Source: Gnetum montanum (taxonomy: Eukaryota; Streptophyta; Gnetopsida; Gnetales; Gnetaceae). From it: a stretch of DNA of 64,000 nt. The stretch is from contig MNCI01000248.1 of assembly GCA_015680685.1 (NCBI GenBank), positions 1-64,000 of the forward strand, given 5' to 3'. Made by a program: the position numbers and the translations under genes. The notes beneath the pieces are model-generated. The model had not been told where the DNA came from and made no database searches. It saw only the letters and a list, made by a program, of their open reading frames with translations. Shown piece after piece: positions 33,430 through 46,025 of this stretch (position 1 is its first letter; every line of letters begins with the position of its first letter).

Positions 33430-33769
33430 GTGTACCCCTCCCCCACAACTAAGTTGAACACTCCATGTTCAAGTAGGTTCTTTTAGAAGAAGAATTGGAG
33501 TGCTAGCGAGCGAGTGATGGCTATTGGAACAAGAGGTGTGCAAGTTGTAACTCGTGGAAGAAAATTTAAAAAACTTCCCCTGTGTGAACAGTTGAGAATG
33601 ATGTTGATGTGCATTGGGGGGGGGGGGGGNNNNNNNNNNNNNNNNNNNNNNNNNNNNNNNNNNNNNNNGGGGAAGGGTCCATATATATAGTTTTTGAGGA
33701 CATGATATTGTGTTTGACCCGATATTGAGGACCTAATATCGTGGCCCATCGAAAATCAGGTACTTAGGA
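33430..33769 (-). other. Second PPT-like tract with U3-like ATATC region; assembly gap
   Basis: A G-rich tract on minus (complement of TACCCCTCCCCCACAAC at 33433-33449) lies next to the coiled-coil frame. Further up is a poly-G run with 39 N (33630-33668), then TATATATAG (33682-33690) and ATATCG words (33705-33745) like those in the LTR U3 at 480-560. It looks like a promoter/U3 fragment inside the element, perhaps left by nesting or by recombination between copies. The N block is a gap in the assembly, not biology. Confidence 0.45.
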
Positions 33770-35159
33770 AAATTGATAAATTTTTGAAATTATAAACTCA
33801 AAAATGAAGGACTTGAGGTTGGTGTGAAAGGTCCAGGGTAATATTAAATAGTCCTAAAGGTACAAAAAGTATAATGGTGTAGAATCTGACAATGAAATAC
33901 ATGAATTGGATGAGGAGAAAGGACATGTTTTGGTACATAGGAATGTTTGAACTAGAAGGATGATGAGGGATAGAGCATTGTAATACTTGTAGGGTATAAA
34001 ATGATGTGATGGTGATGTGTTATGAGTGCAAATTACAAGTATAATGCAAGTGGTTCCTCCCCAAAGTAGGTTCCTACATATGATGCCCTTGCATAACCAC
34101 ACCTGAAAATGTCTGTAGGCATTCAAAGAGTTAAATGTAATCCACACCAATTCCACAAAACACACATATCTATGCTACACAAGATACAAGTCAGAAATAC
34201 ATGAAAAATGAGATGAGGTGAATTGTAGAAGGAATTGCAGAGATTGGGACATGAGGTAACTAGCCTATGACACAATGAATCCTCAGTGTAAGGCATGATT
34301 AATGTGTCATTAACTCGTTGCTCAAAAATCAGGACCAAGCCCATTCCTTTGATCAGTGACATCGCATTGTTTCATCCCAATGATAGACAATAATGAGAGC
34401 ATCATGATGGTAAGGCATACGATCACTTGGCGTTTCATAAAAGGGAGAAGTGATTCTTGCTTTGTGGTACTTTTTTTTGCTATTTCTTTTGAAATGCTTA
34501 ATCTAGAGAAGCCACCTACCTGTAGGCATGGGTACATGTCTTTCCTTTGGGACCCCCTAGAATGGCATTGGGTTTTTTTTATTGAATGTCTTTTTATTAC
34601 TCTTACTTCCATTTTCTGTTAGATCTACAAGGATCTTAGTACAACCAAGCTACATGATAACTCTCACAGATGTCACCAAAGAGAATCCACAAGTCCCCTT
34701 GATGTCAAACCCTAGCCATTCCTGCTTAGTCCATCCTTCTTTGCTCTGGGTATAATGAACACAAGATTACTTTAAGTTTTAATGATTAGGAATATCATTG
34801 TACCTAGGGTAGAACCTCTTATTAATAGAATGGGTGGATGGATGTTGTGGACTCATTGTTAAAATAATTAGTCACCTGAGACTTGATAGCATAGAACAAC
34901 ACCTCAACCAACGATTCACATGAGTGATTTATTCATAGATGAGATTACTTATAAAATGATAAAAAGATAAAATAATAAATTGAAAGATGAAAAACTGGAA
35001 AACAAAAAATTGTAAAATTAAAGAAAAGGAAAACATTTATTAATTCTACTATTGTTAGAATGGGGAATACCCCCCACAACTAAATGGTTGAGCATGGCTA
35101 GAATTAATAAATGAAAGGTTAGGATCCTTGCATGTTGGAAATATTAGGACCTAGTCATA
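33770..35159 (-). other. Non-coding spacer related to inverted-repeat arms
   Basis: No gene. It shares blocks with 1213-2506 and 7534-8803: the word TCCCCAAAGTAGG with ATTCAAAGAGTT (34053-34130), and the polypurine-like complement ATACCCCCCACAACTAAATGG near 35066-35086, which is placed like 2505-2520. Thus all three family members carry the same long spacer after gag(-pro). Short A-rich runs occur at 34975-35035. Confidence 0.55.
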
Positions 35160-36825
35160 CTTACCCCATTAGGATTCACACAATTGATTAGAGTTGACAC
35201 AGTGGGGAAATTTATAAGTTGTGGTTAATTTATAAGGAGTTTTCCCACTATGGTACTTATGACCATAAGATGGTATGAAAGGATCAACATGTCTCCCCAT
35301 GTGGCTATATTCATTAGGCCCCATGGTTGTTGGAGTATTGAGTGGTGGCTCTGATAAGGTAACATGAGCTGTTGGGTTTGAGGAGAAAGATGTATCATAG
35401 TTTTGGACTTGTGTTGAGTTGAAACATACGATGGTTTTTGAAATATAGTGTCCATTTCTACGGTTATGTATAAAGAAGGGATGCCTTTGATGTTGTAGAG
35501 GGTTTCCACTACTGTTGATAGTAGAAGCACAAGTAATGTTCATGGGTTGATGCTATGGTGCAAATCCTTTGGGCACAATTGGTGGTGATATAGAAGGAGC
35601 TGAAGGATGGGAACATTAAAATTGAGGAGAAGTGTAAGGTATCCAAGGTGGTGGTCCTATTGGAAAGGATATGGGTAGATGGTATTGAGGAGAATGATAA
35701 TAATGTGGTGAGATAGAGGATGTTGACTTAGTTGGGAAAACATGATGTTCAACTTGATAAGCACTTAGGTTTGGATGGTATGAAGGGTGTAACCAATTTG
35801 GGGATGGCCTCCCCCATGACTAGGATTGTTGCCACTGTGATTGAACATAGTATTTCTACACGAACTCTAGATGTAACATTCTTCCCCAATGCTCATGTAA
35901 ATGTGACAAGATTGGGCATTGGCTGTTGGGGTGATCGTACAGGAAAATGTTACATTGATATGTATGATTGGTAGTTAAGTTCTTATTCTCTTCAACCCTT
36001 CTTTTCGATTGTCTAAAGGTGTTTTGTCCTGTTTCTTGGTTTTTCATAACTCTATCTCCAATAATGTTGGCATATTCTCTACATTTTTCATGTATCCATT
36101 CCATCATCCTATTGATCTTTGCCTCAACTTCATCCAATAATTGTAGTACTGGCAAAGATGGTTACACCTCCTTACGGTGAGTTGATTTCTCCTCTTCATA
36201 ATCATGGGCCCTTGTTGATTTTTGGGCTTATTGANTCTAAGGCCATGTCCATGGGTTCATGTTGCACTTGTTTCCACTCTTGGATTTTTCTCCTCAAGGC
36301 TAACACTCTTGCATAAGTTTGATATCTTTCGTTGAATATTTCTACCATTGTTGGCCAACGTCAGATTGATTTTGGTTTTAAATACCTATACCATACTTTT
36401 GCATGCCCAACGAGTGTCATAGGAAAGAGCTCAAGTTTTTTCCATCCATTATCAATGTTGTTCCATGCAAAGGCATTGTAGAAGGCTTGTAAATGTTGTT
36501 GTGGATCTAATTCATAGCCTCTTGAAAATTTGTTAAAGTTTTTTAAATCAAGCCTTGGTAGATGGCTTTCCTTGCGATGCCTACAGAATATTCGAACAAC
36601 CTCTTGTATATGTATTAAGGTCTTAGTGGCCAGTAGGGGTTCATTGTCACTAGGTGAGTTATGAATTTGTGAGTTGGGATGATGTTGTTTTCATTTATGT
36701 TCATAGGGAATCCCTACACCAGATCGAGTACTCCAAACTTTGTCTTCATCATCATATAATTTGTTGGTTCTCCAATGAATTGCCTTACTAGTTGTTGTGT
36801 TATCATAGTCTTGTGAGAGAGACAT
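35160..36825 (-). pseudogene. gag of middle Athila/Tat-like element
   Basis: It starts at ATG 36825 (MSLSQDYDN). The capsid core at 36540-36240 reads YELDPQQHLQAFYNAF, KLELFPMTLVGHAKVWY and TYARVLALRRKIQEW, parallel to the right copy's gag at 5380-5650. The region open at 35856-36155 has VEAKINRMMEWI and a zinc-knuckle-like motif CNIFLYDHPNSQCP, in which the second Cys is Phe. The tail at 35169-35543 is Asn/Pro/His-rich. The frame has several stops and one N at 36235. No protease follows, unlike the copies at 2.8 and 6.8 kb. Confidence 0.72.
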
Positions 36826-36940
36826 GGTTGTAAATTTATGTGTGATTTAATTACAATTATTATTTTTTCTAAAATATATATCATTAATACTTTGTTACAG
36901 CAATCTTGTATGATGTAACTAATCTAAATAACTAGCATCG

Positions 36941-36958
36941 TCCTCGGCAATCACACCA
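36941..36958 (-). other. Primer-binding site (tRNA-Asp type, diverged)
   Basis: On minus it reads TGGTGTGATTGCCGAGGA, four bases after the LTR end. The reference plant Athila/Tat PBS is TGGCGCCGTTGCCGGGGA (tRNA-Asp), from which it differs at a few bases. Its position between the 5' LTR and gag fits exactly. Confidence 0.7.
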
Positions 36959-36962
36959 ATTA

Positions 36963-37668
36963 TGAGTGGCAAGGTACCCCTACACTCAACCATACGAATA
37001 CAAGCATTTCATGCATGATTTGGTAGAACTCTGCAGATGGACTTGTTGTGGTATCTAGATAGTTAACTTGTTGATCGTAGTTCACTATCCTTCCATTTGG
37101 ACTAGTATTTTCTTTGTCACATATGGTTTAGTCTAGAGTTAGGTGTATGATGCAGTCCTAAACTAGTGCTACTATTAGGGGCAATAGAAAATAACTTTAA
37201 TTAAGCTAGGAGGAAAAGGGAGAGAGAGTTAAGCTAATAGGATGTAGGGGGAGAGAATCTAAACTAGCCTAAGTGTGATGAGCATCTGTTCCTTAATCAT
37301 CCATGCACATCTTGGACCTCATGCATGACTACCACAGGGATTACCAAGCACATGGCCTAGATACACTACTAGGATGCTAAGTAGTCATACTTGAATGCTC
37401 GTGATTAAGTCGACTCATTCCATGTTTAAGGAGTTTAGGGTGAAGAGATATTAACTAATAAATAAATAAATAAATAAATAAAAATTAAATAATTAAACTA
37501 AGTGAATGTTGCAATGATGAAGTAATCTTGATGTTTATTTCCATTCATGTGCGTGTCCAAGTACATCACACTTGAATAAAGGTTTCGTACAATTACAATC
37601 ATCACACTATAGGCATGCACTGGGAGAAATGGTTGAGAAGAACTAAAAATGAACTAACTTCTATCTAT
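36963..37668 (-). mobile_element. 5' LTR of middle element, truncated
   Basis: Direct-repeat partner of 29286-29990, ending on minus with CTTGCCACTCA at 36963. Similarity stops at 37668 (TCTATCTATTG), so roughly the first 170 bases (U3 with the ATATC region) are lost. It contains an (ATAA)n microsatellite at 37461-37483 that is shorter in the 3' LTR. Because the outer end is missing, a target-site duplication cannot be checked. Confidence 0.8.
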
Positions 37669-37939
37669 TGATGGAAAAATTAGTATATGTTCAATCTTCT
37701 TATAGTTTATACCCTAGACTTTGCAAAGTCTAGCATTTGCTATGAAAATTGTAGGTTATCCAAACTAGTTGTAATAAATGGCTATGTTAAAAGTTTTAGG
37801 GGAATAGATGGCTATGTTGATTTTTAGATGATTACAAGGAAAAATTTGAAGATTTAAATTGGTTAGAATCAAATTTTGTAAGAGGGAAGAGCAAGAATGG
37901 ACAAAGAATTTGGCTAGAGATCCTCCTTCTAGTGTTAGA

Positions 37940-38960
37940 AATTGTAACATTGGAAAAATTCAATGCTGGAAAAACTAAAATATTTTAGTAGAATAGTTTA
38001 ACCTTAGATCCCATGGACCACGAAAAAGGAATTCAAAACATCTTGGATGATCTTGCTGATCACCCAGGGACTTAGAATACATAAATGATGCAAATAACTT
38101 TAATTTAAAATGCAAATCTAATGCCATAGAAAACACAAAATAAACTTGAACTATAATTTTTTATTAAAATAATAAACTATCGTAGGAAATTTTTTTGAAT
38201 AAGTACAAGCTTATTTACTTTGAATGGATCAAAAAGCTAAAAATATGGTGCTTGAAGCTTGATGAAGCTAGTAGAGTGTGTCCTGCAGTTAGCTATGTCA
38301 TCTGGAGGTTCTAAGTTATGCTCCTAAAGCTCTTTGCTTTTCCTCTAGCATTAGATCTATGTTATGATGGTGAAGTGGTTACTAGAATTTTGGTTGATCT
38401 ATAGTAATTTGAGAGTTTCATTGCTTAGCCTAAATGCAAATTTTCAAAAAGGTCCTTTTAAAGTGATCAAGCTTGGTTTATATAGGTCATTTGGTGTTTG
38501 ATCCATCACTACAAATTTCTACCATGAATGTTGTAAATTTTTTATGTTGTAGATAATTCAACCTTGGTGTATTTATCAAATTTAGCAAGTTTTGCCAATG
38601 AAGGCCATCATAAATATGTTGCCTTACACATAAATACACTATTTTCCACATAAATACAATGGCCTTAATATGAAAATTAAAGTCCAAAAATTCATACTCT
38701 GGCTATAGATGGCTCTAGTATATAAATTACTATGGCATAAAAACTATGAAAAACTCAAATTTGATGACTCACAAGGCATTTTCAACCACTCCAAGCCTAG
38801 ATACATGCATGATACAACTTTGTTTTGTACTTGGAAAAGAAGGAAATCATAACTTATGAAGCATTTTTTAGCCTCCATAAGCTAAGGTATGTGAGATTAT
38901 AGCTTATGAGCTATAAACTTCATATTTTGCAATGAGATATGACTAGATCCCTAGAATTGA
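37940..38960 (-). mobile_element. LTR of Tat-like family, copy A'
   Basis: Aligns along its length with copy A (20390-21500) in the same orientation. It has the TATA box CTATATAAACC (38477-38485 on minus) and the U3 word AAGCATTTTTT...CCATAAG. The PPT end is not clear: similarity fades near 38950. The integrase remnant at 39750-40640 lies on its internal side, so it is a 3' LTR. 37669-37939, between this LTR and the truncated LTR of the middle element, holds nothing recognisable. Confidence 0.6.
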
Positions 38961-39749
38961 TCTCTTACTTATCATAGTCATATGGAGATTTCACTCTCCT
39001 TATGTCACTTTATACTCAACACTCTTTCACTATGGTAGAAAAGAGAGACTCATTTAGCCTTACTAATGTGAATATAAAGAGAAATGAAAATATATGAGGA
39101 GAGTGTGTAAGAGAAAGAATAGAGAAATATAGTATAGGAAGAGTAAAAATAACAACATACAAAAGGAGAAACAAAAAAAGCATGAAAATAAAAGAGAATA
39201 TCATCCATACAACTATCATGAGGATGGTGCTATGTCATAAAAATGGGACATGGCTAAATCCTATACACTATATGACTAAAAATGATTTCACATGCATGAT
39301 GAAGTAAGCCCTTCCTATCCCACTCAATAATACACTCAATCAAATCCTGATATGAAATAATGTGATATAAGGTCACTAAAAAATCCCACTAGTTATGTAG
39401 AACACATAGAGTATAACAAGATAGATAGCATAGAGGAATAGGAAGAAATAGCTAGAGAAATAGCAGAAAATGAGATATAGAAGGGGAAATAGAAAAATTA
39501 TGTTTAAGAAAAATAGAGTTTAAAATAAACTTATTATCCTAACATAGTAAACAACAAACTGATGCTAGGAGAATACTCCTTCAGTCTCAATCAAGCAGTA
39601 GGTTTAGTGCTATAGCATGGCTAGAAGTAATAGTAATTAAAAAAGCTCTTATTAATAAGATTTAGAAAATAATGTCTTTCTAGATTAGACATAATATAGG
39701 TGTTATTCTATAGAGATTGAATCACCTAGAAATAACTCTACTAGTTGGG
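38961..39749 (-). other. 3' internal region of Tat-like copy A', no gene seen
   Basis: AT-rich sequence between the LTR and the end of integrase. I find no domain. Small open frames (39016-39219 on minus) are Phe/Leu-rich and compositional. No copy of the CTAGTTTAAGGTC minisatellite is visible here, unlike in the other family members. Confidence 0.4.
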
Positions 39750-40640
39750 TGAGAACTTCATATCTCTAGAGTTTAGGAAATGGCATAGTACTAAATCACC
39801 TTCATGAATCTCTTTGACTCAAATGAATTTGGAGTCATAACATGGAAGATTTGCTTGATATTCATACAAATGATGAAGAGTAGCCTATTGATGTTCTTCA
39901 AGAAGATCCAATTCAATGCATTACATGCTATTGTTATCTTGATTTGAACACCAATCATGTAGAGCAACATGGAGAGATAAGATATGGAGCTAAATTGGTA
40001 AGAGTTCCTCAAAGTCATAGGTTAGAAAGTAAGGGGTATGAATGATAGCTATATGGAAAGTGATACGATAAATCCAAAGGGCATGAAGTCACTTTAAGTG
40101 CTAGTTATGTTGGGTTTTATCAACCATAATATGAAGAAAGAGTGCAAGAGCCATATTAGCAGAGTTATCTTGCCCATTAGATTGAGGGTAATAAGGTGAT
40201 GAAAAGGATTAAATAATATGATACATAGAACAAAAATTAGCTACCTTCTTACTTTTTACCTAAGATCTATTATCAGTTACAATTTGGAGAGGTACATCAA
40301 AGCAAGCTATGATATGATTGAGGATGAAATGATAGATAATGTGGGATTTGGGATAGCAAAAAGGAATGGCTTCTACCCACTTAGTAAAATATTTGGTACC
40401 AATTAATATAAATTGATGCTAAGAAAATGAAGAAATATTTATAGCACCAATTAGATCTAAACCCTAATTTTGAAAACGTCATGTGATTTGAGATATATTG
40501 AGCTCTTGTGAAGGACTAAGAATAAGAAAAATATGCGTCTAGTATGTATCACATGTTTTAACCATATGATAATCATATTTGGTTAAGGTTAGCCACCAAT
40601 AGCCTAAAGAAATTAAACCTAAGTGTCCACTGTAAACTCT
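39750..40640 (-). pseudogene. Tat-lineage integrase remnant
   Basis: On minus: a zinc-binding region (GYWW...DYHMVKTC), the core start GLDLIGAI with the first catalytic Asp, TKYFTKWVEAIP, IVTDNRS with the second Asp, then FSSPYYPQSNGQ. The glutamate expected just after NGQ is not there (NGQDNSAN), so the DDE triad is incomplete. A C-terminal part (VKEIHEGDLVLCHF) ends near 39750. It has several stops and a frameshift near 40200. Integrase would insert element DNA into chromosomes. Confidence 0.75.
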
Positions 40641-40929
40641 TAAGTGAACCTGATCAAGGATTATCTAAGACTCTATAGGAATAAGACAACATAGAAGAAC
40701 ATCCATGAAAGAAAATTGAAAAAGGATATCAAGGTTCATTAGTTAGAAAATATGATAACATTTATGTAGGAAATCTTTTTGAGCAAGCATAAGATGACTA
40801 GGAGTTTCCCTAGTTGTAAGGTAGTGAAGGAGATCAACATATTTCTTATTATCATAATCTATATTAATAGTGCTCACCAATGTATTGGAAGATTTCATGA
40901 TAGGTGTTAGGTAAGTAGGCTAGATGAGT

Positions 40930-41990
40930 TGATCATGCATAGTAGTAAGAGCATCATAAATGGCTAGAGTTTCAAGTGCATCAGCTAGCATGTTCTTAGA
41001 TTAAAGAATATGGCTTAAAGTATGAGCAAAGAAGGAAAAATTAAGTTTCTTATCCATTTGAATGTAAGGAAGAAGGTGGGAAGCCTTTCAATCATAGTCA
41101 CCATTAACTCGGTTTATGACAAGCTATGAGTGACTGTAAATACTAATAATTTTGACTTGATTTTGCAAAACAAGTAGGAGACTTATTATGAGGGCATCAT
41201 ATTCAACAAGATTATCAGTACAAGGGAAATCAAGTTTGTAAGTTCAATAAAGAAATTATTTATTAGAAAGGATAAGGACACAATTTATACTAGATCTAAG
41301 GGATGTATATATTCCATCAAAATAAAGAACAATGTTTGAGTTCCCTACATCAAGTTTTAAACTATGTAGAATATTAGTTATTTTTAGAATGACAGATGAA
41401 ATCAACTATAGGTTAACCTTTGATTAAGTGTTGGTAGAAGAAAGAAAGATCAAAATCTATAACAAAATTCTTTCATTGAGCTAAATGATGGTTATCAAAA
41501 GGATTATTAGCCATAATCTTAAGGATATTATCTTTGCAAATGATAAAGAACTTAGCATTTAATAGGTAGCACCTTCACGTTTTAAGAGTGAAGACAAGAC
41601 TTAAGCAAAATCTTTTAATGTTAAAATATATAGTCATATAATCTAAAATGGGATAAGATATGTAGCATATAGAAAGATCAATTTTGTATTCTTGTCATTG
41701 AAAAAGAATAGCAAAATTGGAATGGTTATACTTAGAAAGATAAAGATGAAAAGGTTGATCAAATTCTAGATGATTAAGAATAGGAAGAATATTCAAGGCT
41801 TCTTTGATAGAATTAAAGGCCTTTTGGCACTTATCTTCCTAGATAAAGAAAGTAAATTTATGATGCAAATGAGTTGAAGACTGAAGACTATTAGTAAGGT
41901 TGGAAATGCAATGATGAATTGATTGAAGATAATCTTGAAAGACATGCATACCTTGAACATCCTTAGGAGGTTTAAGATCTAGGATTATGG
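40930..41990 (-). pseudogene. Tat-lineage RNase H pair and RT tail
   Basis: 41985-41500 on minus gives the RT end (PPKDVQGMHVFQDYL) and the usual Ty3 RNase H (CQKAFNSIKEAL, FHLYLSKYN, CLSLVFTLKT). 41245-40930 gives a second, archaeal-type RNase H: FPCTDNLVEYDAL, LVINRVNGDY and NMLADALETLAIY. The tandem RNases H are the defining trait of the Tat lineage. Stops are scattered. The upstream RT is cut off at ~41990, where the chromovirus LTR begins. Confidence 0.72.
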
Positions 41991-42478
41991 TACATCTCAC
42001 TCACATGTAAGATGTATCACCTCAAATGATTGTTACTCATTCAAGGCATCTCCCTTGAATCTATGAAGATTTCTTCAAGCTTAAATCTTAGATAAGATAT
42101 CTCTTGGAATTTTAAGATGTATTTATAGATCCTAAAACCTATAAAAACCACTTGTAAAAAAATATAATGATATTAGTAGAGGTATCTCTATACTTGTACT
42201 CCCATCCTTTTAAAAGTGAATTTATATAAATAAGAGAGTAGGGGTTGAATTGATCCCCAAATTAACAAGTTTGGTCTTATGGATCCATATACTATCATTA
42301 GTGGATTGCTCTTTTTAATGAATTAAATACTAATACCTCTTCACTTACTAATTTTGTGAAGATTTCCTCGACTTAAGCATGATTTTCTTGCTCTTTATTA
42401 ATGGCTTGGACTACTCAATAGTCCACTTTAACTTATCAATGCTATCTTATATGGTCTTATCTTTAATTGGTCCATGAC
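41991..42478 (-). mobile_element. 3' LTR of chromovirus
   Basis: On minus it starts TGTCATGGACC (42478), has a TATA box (TCTATAAATACATC near 42121-42135) and runs to about 41991 (GTACCATAATCC). The length is ~490 bases. The start resembles the TGTCATG/TGTCACG openings of many plant chromovirus LTRs. It interrupts the Tat-lineage pol at 41990, showing nested insertion. The exact end and any target duplication are unresolved. Confidence 0.5.
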
Positions 42479-42529
42479 AGTATACAAGATTTGAAACATT
42501 AAATAAAAAATACATAATTACATAATTTA

Positions 42530-45500
42530 ATATGTTAATTTTAAAATCATTATCATTAATCTTAACATTTATTGTAAAAGGTTCCATCTTCTTGGCTTTC
42601 AACTTGTAGAAGTTAACACCTCTCAATCACATTTTATTAAAGTGCATCCAAATCAAGCTCCAAATAGAAAAGTTTGTCTTTCATTTAATTTCATTCCTCT
42701 TAAGGACTCTCCCTTTAGCTTTCTTATCAAGATTTGATTTTACTTGTGCATGTGGATCCCTCATCTCTTGTACAAAATTAGCACTTACTTGAGCTTTACC
42801 ATTAAAGGTATTTAATTTGTCCAACATCTTTGAACAAAAATCATAGTTCACCTCAAATAAATTTTACCAATGGTAAAATCAATTATTATAGAAAACCTCA
42901 GTATGAAACAATAATATTTTCCATTTATTTTACTATTTGTTACACAAACAACTTAAAATATTCAGAAAGGATTTCTTTACCAACTCTATTTGGCCATTAG
43001 ATTATGAATGATATGCACTAGAAAAATTCAAATTTGTTTGTAAACCTTTTTAGAGGAACCTCCAAAAGTATCTAATGAAATTGGAGTATTTATCACTAAT
43101 ATTATTCAAAGGAATTCCATACAACTTCATATCATGTTGAAAAAATAAATTTTCCACATGAGAAGCATTACTCATCATTTTACATGAAATGAAGTATGTC
43201 ATCTTGGAGAAATTATACACAACAACAAAAATAGCATCATTTTCACTCTTAACATTTGGAATATCACTCAAAAAATCCATTAACACACTTTTCCATGAAT
43301 CATTGGGAATTGAGAAAGGCATGTAATGTGCATCCACTCCTTTATCTTCTTCCAATCTCTTATAATTCAAAGACTCCTTCACAAATTTTAAAACTTGAAT
43401 TGCCATATCTATCTAAAAATAGAACTTACCCACAAGTTCCAATGTTTTATTCTTGTCCATGTAACCTACCATGCAACTACAATGCTTTTTGAACAAAATT
43501 TTCTCCCTAAAATCACAATTAGAAATACATATAATGTAATTATCAAATGAATGTTCATCTTGAATATGGTAATTCCTCCATTGGTCTATAATACTAAAAA
43601 ATGGCTCCTTAAGGCTTTTTCAAACATGCACAAAATTAATATCTTGTTCATAGAAATCAACAAAATTACCCATACCTTCCACATGAGGTACACTGAAATT
43701 AACCATATGCATCATTTACAATGCGTTACCAACCACATTGGTATTTCACTTTTTTATTTTAGCACAAACTTAAAGTCCTATAATTATGTAATTTAGTTCA
43801 TGTGCTTTGCACTCAACTTCTTTTGAGAGTTTAGAAATTGTAGTGCTTTGTGATTTGTCATCAAGGTGAACTCCTTGGGAAAGAAGCAATGTCTCTAATG
43901 CTTAATTAATTAAATAATATTATATAAATTCTTCTCATATACACTATATTTTTATCTTGATTGATTCAACATTTTAGAAAAGAAAGTAGTATGTTTACCT
44001 TCTTATGAAACTTACCACCAAGTGCAAGTCCACTTTCATCTACCTGTAAGTAAAAAACCTTTTGAAACTTTGGACTTTCAAGCACTAGTTCATTGATAAT
44101 ATTTACTTTTAGGAAGTTAAAGCTCCTTTGGATTTCATCACACCACCTAGAATCTTTATTTTTCTTCAACAAAGCAAATGTAGACTAAGAAATATCCCTA
44201 GAATGTTTTATGAAGCTTTGATAAAAACCTGCTATACTAAGAAATAATCTTACCTTCCCAGTAGCCTTATAAGTTGACAAATCTCTAATAGCCTTTACCA
44301 TAGTAACTTTCATCCAAATTTGATATTTAGAAATCACATGCCCCAAGTATGTAATTACTATCTTGAAGAAATGACTTTGTTTCACATTGATTACTAGTTT
44401 TTCCTTTTTCAATTTAAGATACAACATATGTAAGTCATTCAAATGTTCTTCCTCATTAGAGCTATATACCAAGATATTATTTAAAATGATAATACAAAAA
44501 TTACCAATCAAGTCCATCAATACATCATGCATCAATCTCATGAATGTATAAAGTACATTTGTAAGTCCAAATGACATCACCAACCATTCAAATAATCCAT
44601 ATGGTATGTTGAAAGTTATCTTTCATTTGTCACTAGGTCTACTCTAAATTTGATAGTAAACACTCTTTAAATCAATCTTGCTAAAATCCTCTACATTGGT
44701 AAGGACATCAAGGATATCATTCATCCTTAGAATAGGAAACTTATACCTTACTATTATCCTATTCACTATCCTAGAATCAATGCACATCCTCCATTCATCA
44801 TTGTCCTTCTTTGACACTAGTACTACTAGAACTACACAAGGTGAAATGGATTTCCTCATGAAGCCATTTCAAGTAACTACTCTACTTATCTTTGTAATTC
44901 TTCCCCCTAATTCAATTTCATCTAGTATGATCTCTCATTTAGAATGGTAGCACTAGGAATAAAATCAGTCTAATGCTGTACATTCCTCCTTGATGGTAAT
45001 CTATCTAATCCCCCTTGAACACCTTGGAAAATTTCTCCTTTAAGCCTAGAACATCTATAAGAATTTTATCCTACACATCATTATGGTTAGAAGTAATTGT
45101 TGATACAACAAAAAAAATTGAAAATGTTCTCATTATGATACTTATTATATTTTCTCTCTTCTATAAGGATTAAGAAAGCATTTAGTGAGCTTTGTTGCCT
45201 CACTTGTTTAGTCATCATAGGAAACAACTCATGGCTTCCTTTAGATCTAGCTACATTCCATATATTTCTTGCTTTAGAAAATTAAGCACCATTATCAAAA
45301 TTTTAAGATATACTAAGAATTAATTTAGCATAATGAATTGAAATAAGATCACAATTTATAACATATTGAAAATTTCTAATTATAAATTTCAAAGGACATT
45401 ATTCTCTCACCTATTGAGAGAAATCTCTAGAAAAATAATGAATCTTGTATGATCTACAATAAGGATTAGTTACCAAATCCAATCTAGAAAATGCCTTAGA

Positions 45501-45600
45501 AGAAATAACATTTTCTTGAGCTCCCTCATTATTCAAAACACAAATCCATCTTCCACTAAGAAAACCTTTAGCTCGAATTTAAAGTAACAGTTTCTTATTA
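42530..45600 (-). pseudogene. Chromovirus-type Ty3 pol (protease, RT, RNase H, integrase)
   Basis: On minus, in order: a protease region (45580-45300, ENVISSKAF...DLVTNPY, with the DGG site changed); RT, 45030-44185, with IPSATI, SPCVVLVVLVSKKD, WRMCIDSRIVN and FSKIDLKS; the catalytic box reads ILNNILVYS where FDDILVYS is expected; RNase H (44172-43966, FYLQVDESG); integrase (43406-42530, PNDSWKSVLMDFL, FVVVYNFSKM, then VKINDNDFKIN at the end). The SPCAVP/WRMCVDSRAIN style is that of plant chromoviruses. Stops and the lost RT Asp pair make it inactive. No 5' LTR or gag is seen upstream. Confidence 0.78.
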
Positions 45601-45764
45601 TCATGGTCTCATCCATGTGGCCCTTCTTGGGACCTTCATGGCCCTTCTTGGAAATAACATGAGCCTCCACATGACTTGCATAGTCCTAAATGAGGCCAAC
45701 ACAAACTATCAATAAGGCTTGCATGGCCCTAGAACGCATTGATGATGAGGGTTTTTCTAGTGCT

Positions 45765-46025
45765 AGAGGAGAAGGTGATGATCAGTAGTAAGAAGGCGAT
45801 GTTTTATGGCATAAGAAGTGATGATTGGTGATGGGGGTGGTGATGATTAGTGGTGTGAGAGGCAATGATTAGTGGCATGGAAGGTGATGATCGGTAGCAT
45901 GGGAGGAAATGATCTATAGCATGGAAGGCAATAATCCATGAAATAGGAGGAAATGATCCATGTCATGGGAGGTAATGATTGATAGCATGGGAGTCAATGA
46001 TCTATGGTGTTGTCGATGCCCATGG
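45765..46025. repeat. Minisatellite GCATGGGAGG(C/T)AATGATC
   Basis: About eleven imperfect units of 22-26 bases, each with GTGATGAT or AATGATC and (G)GCATGG(G/A)AGG. Examples start at 45873, 45894, 45919 and 45963. The open frame on minus across it (45994-46182) is a by-product. The flanks (45600-45764 and 46026-46429) contain no recognisable gene. Confidence 0.75.
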
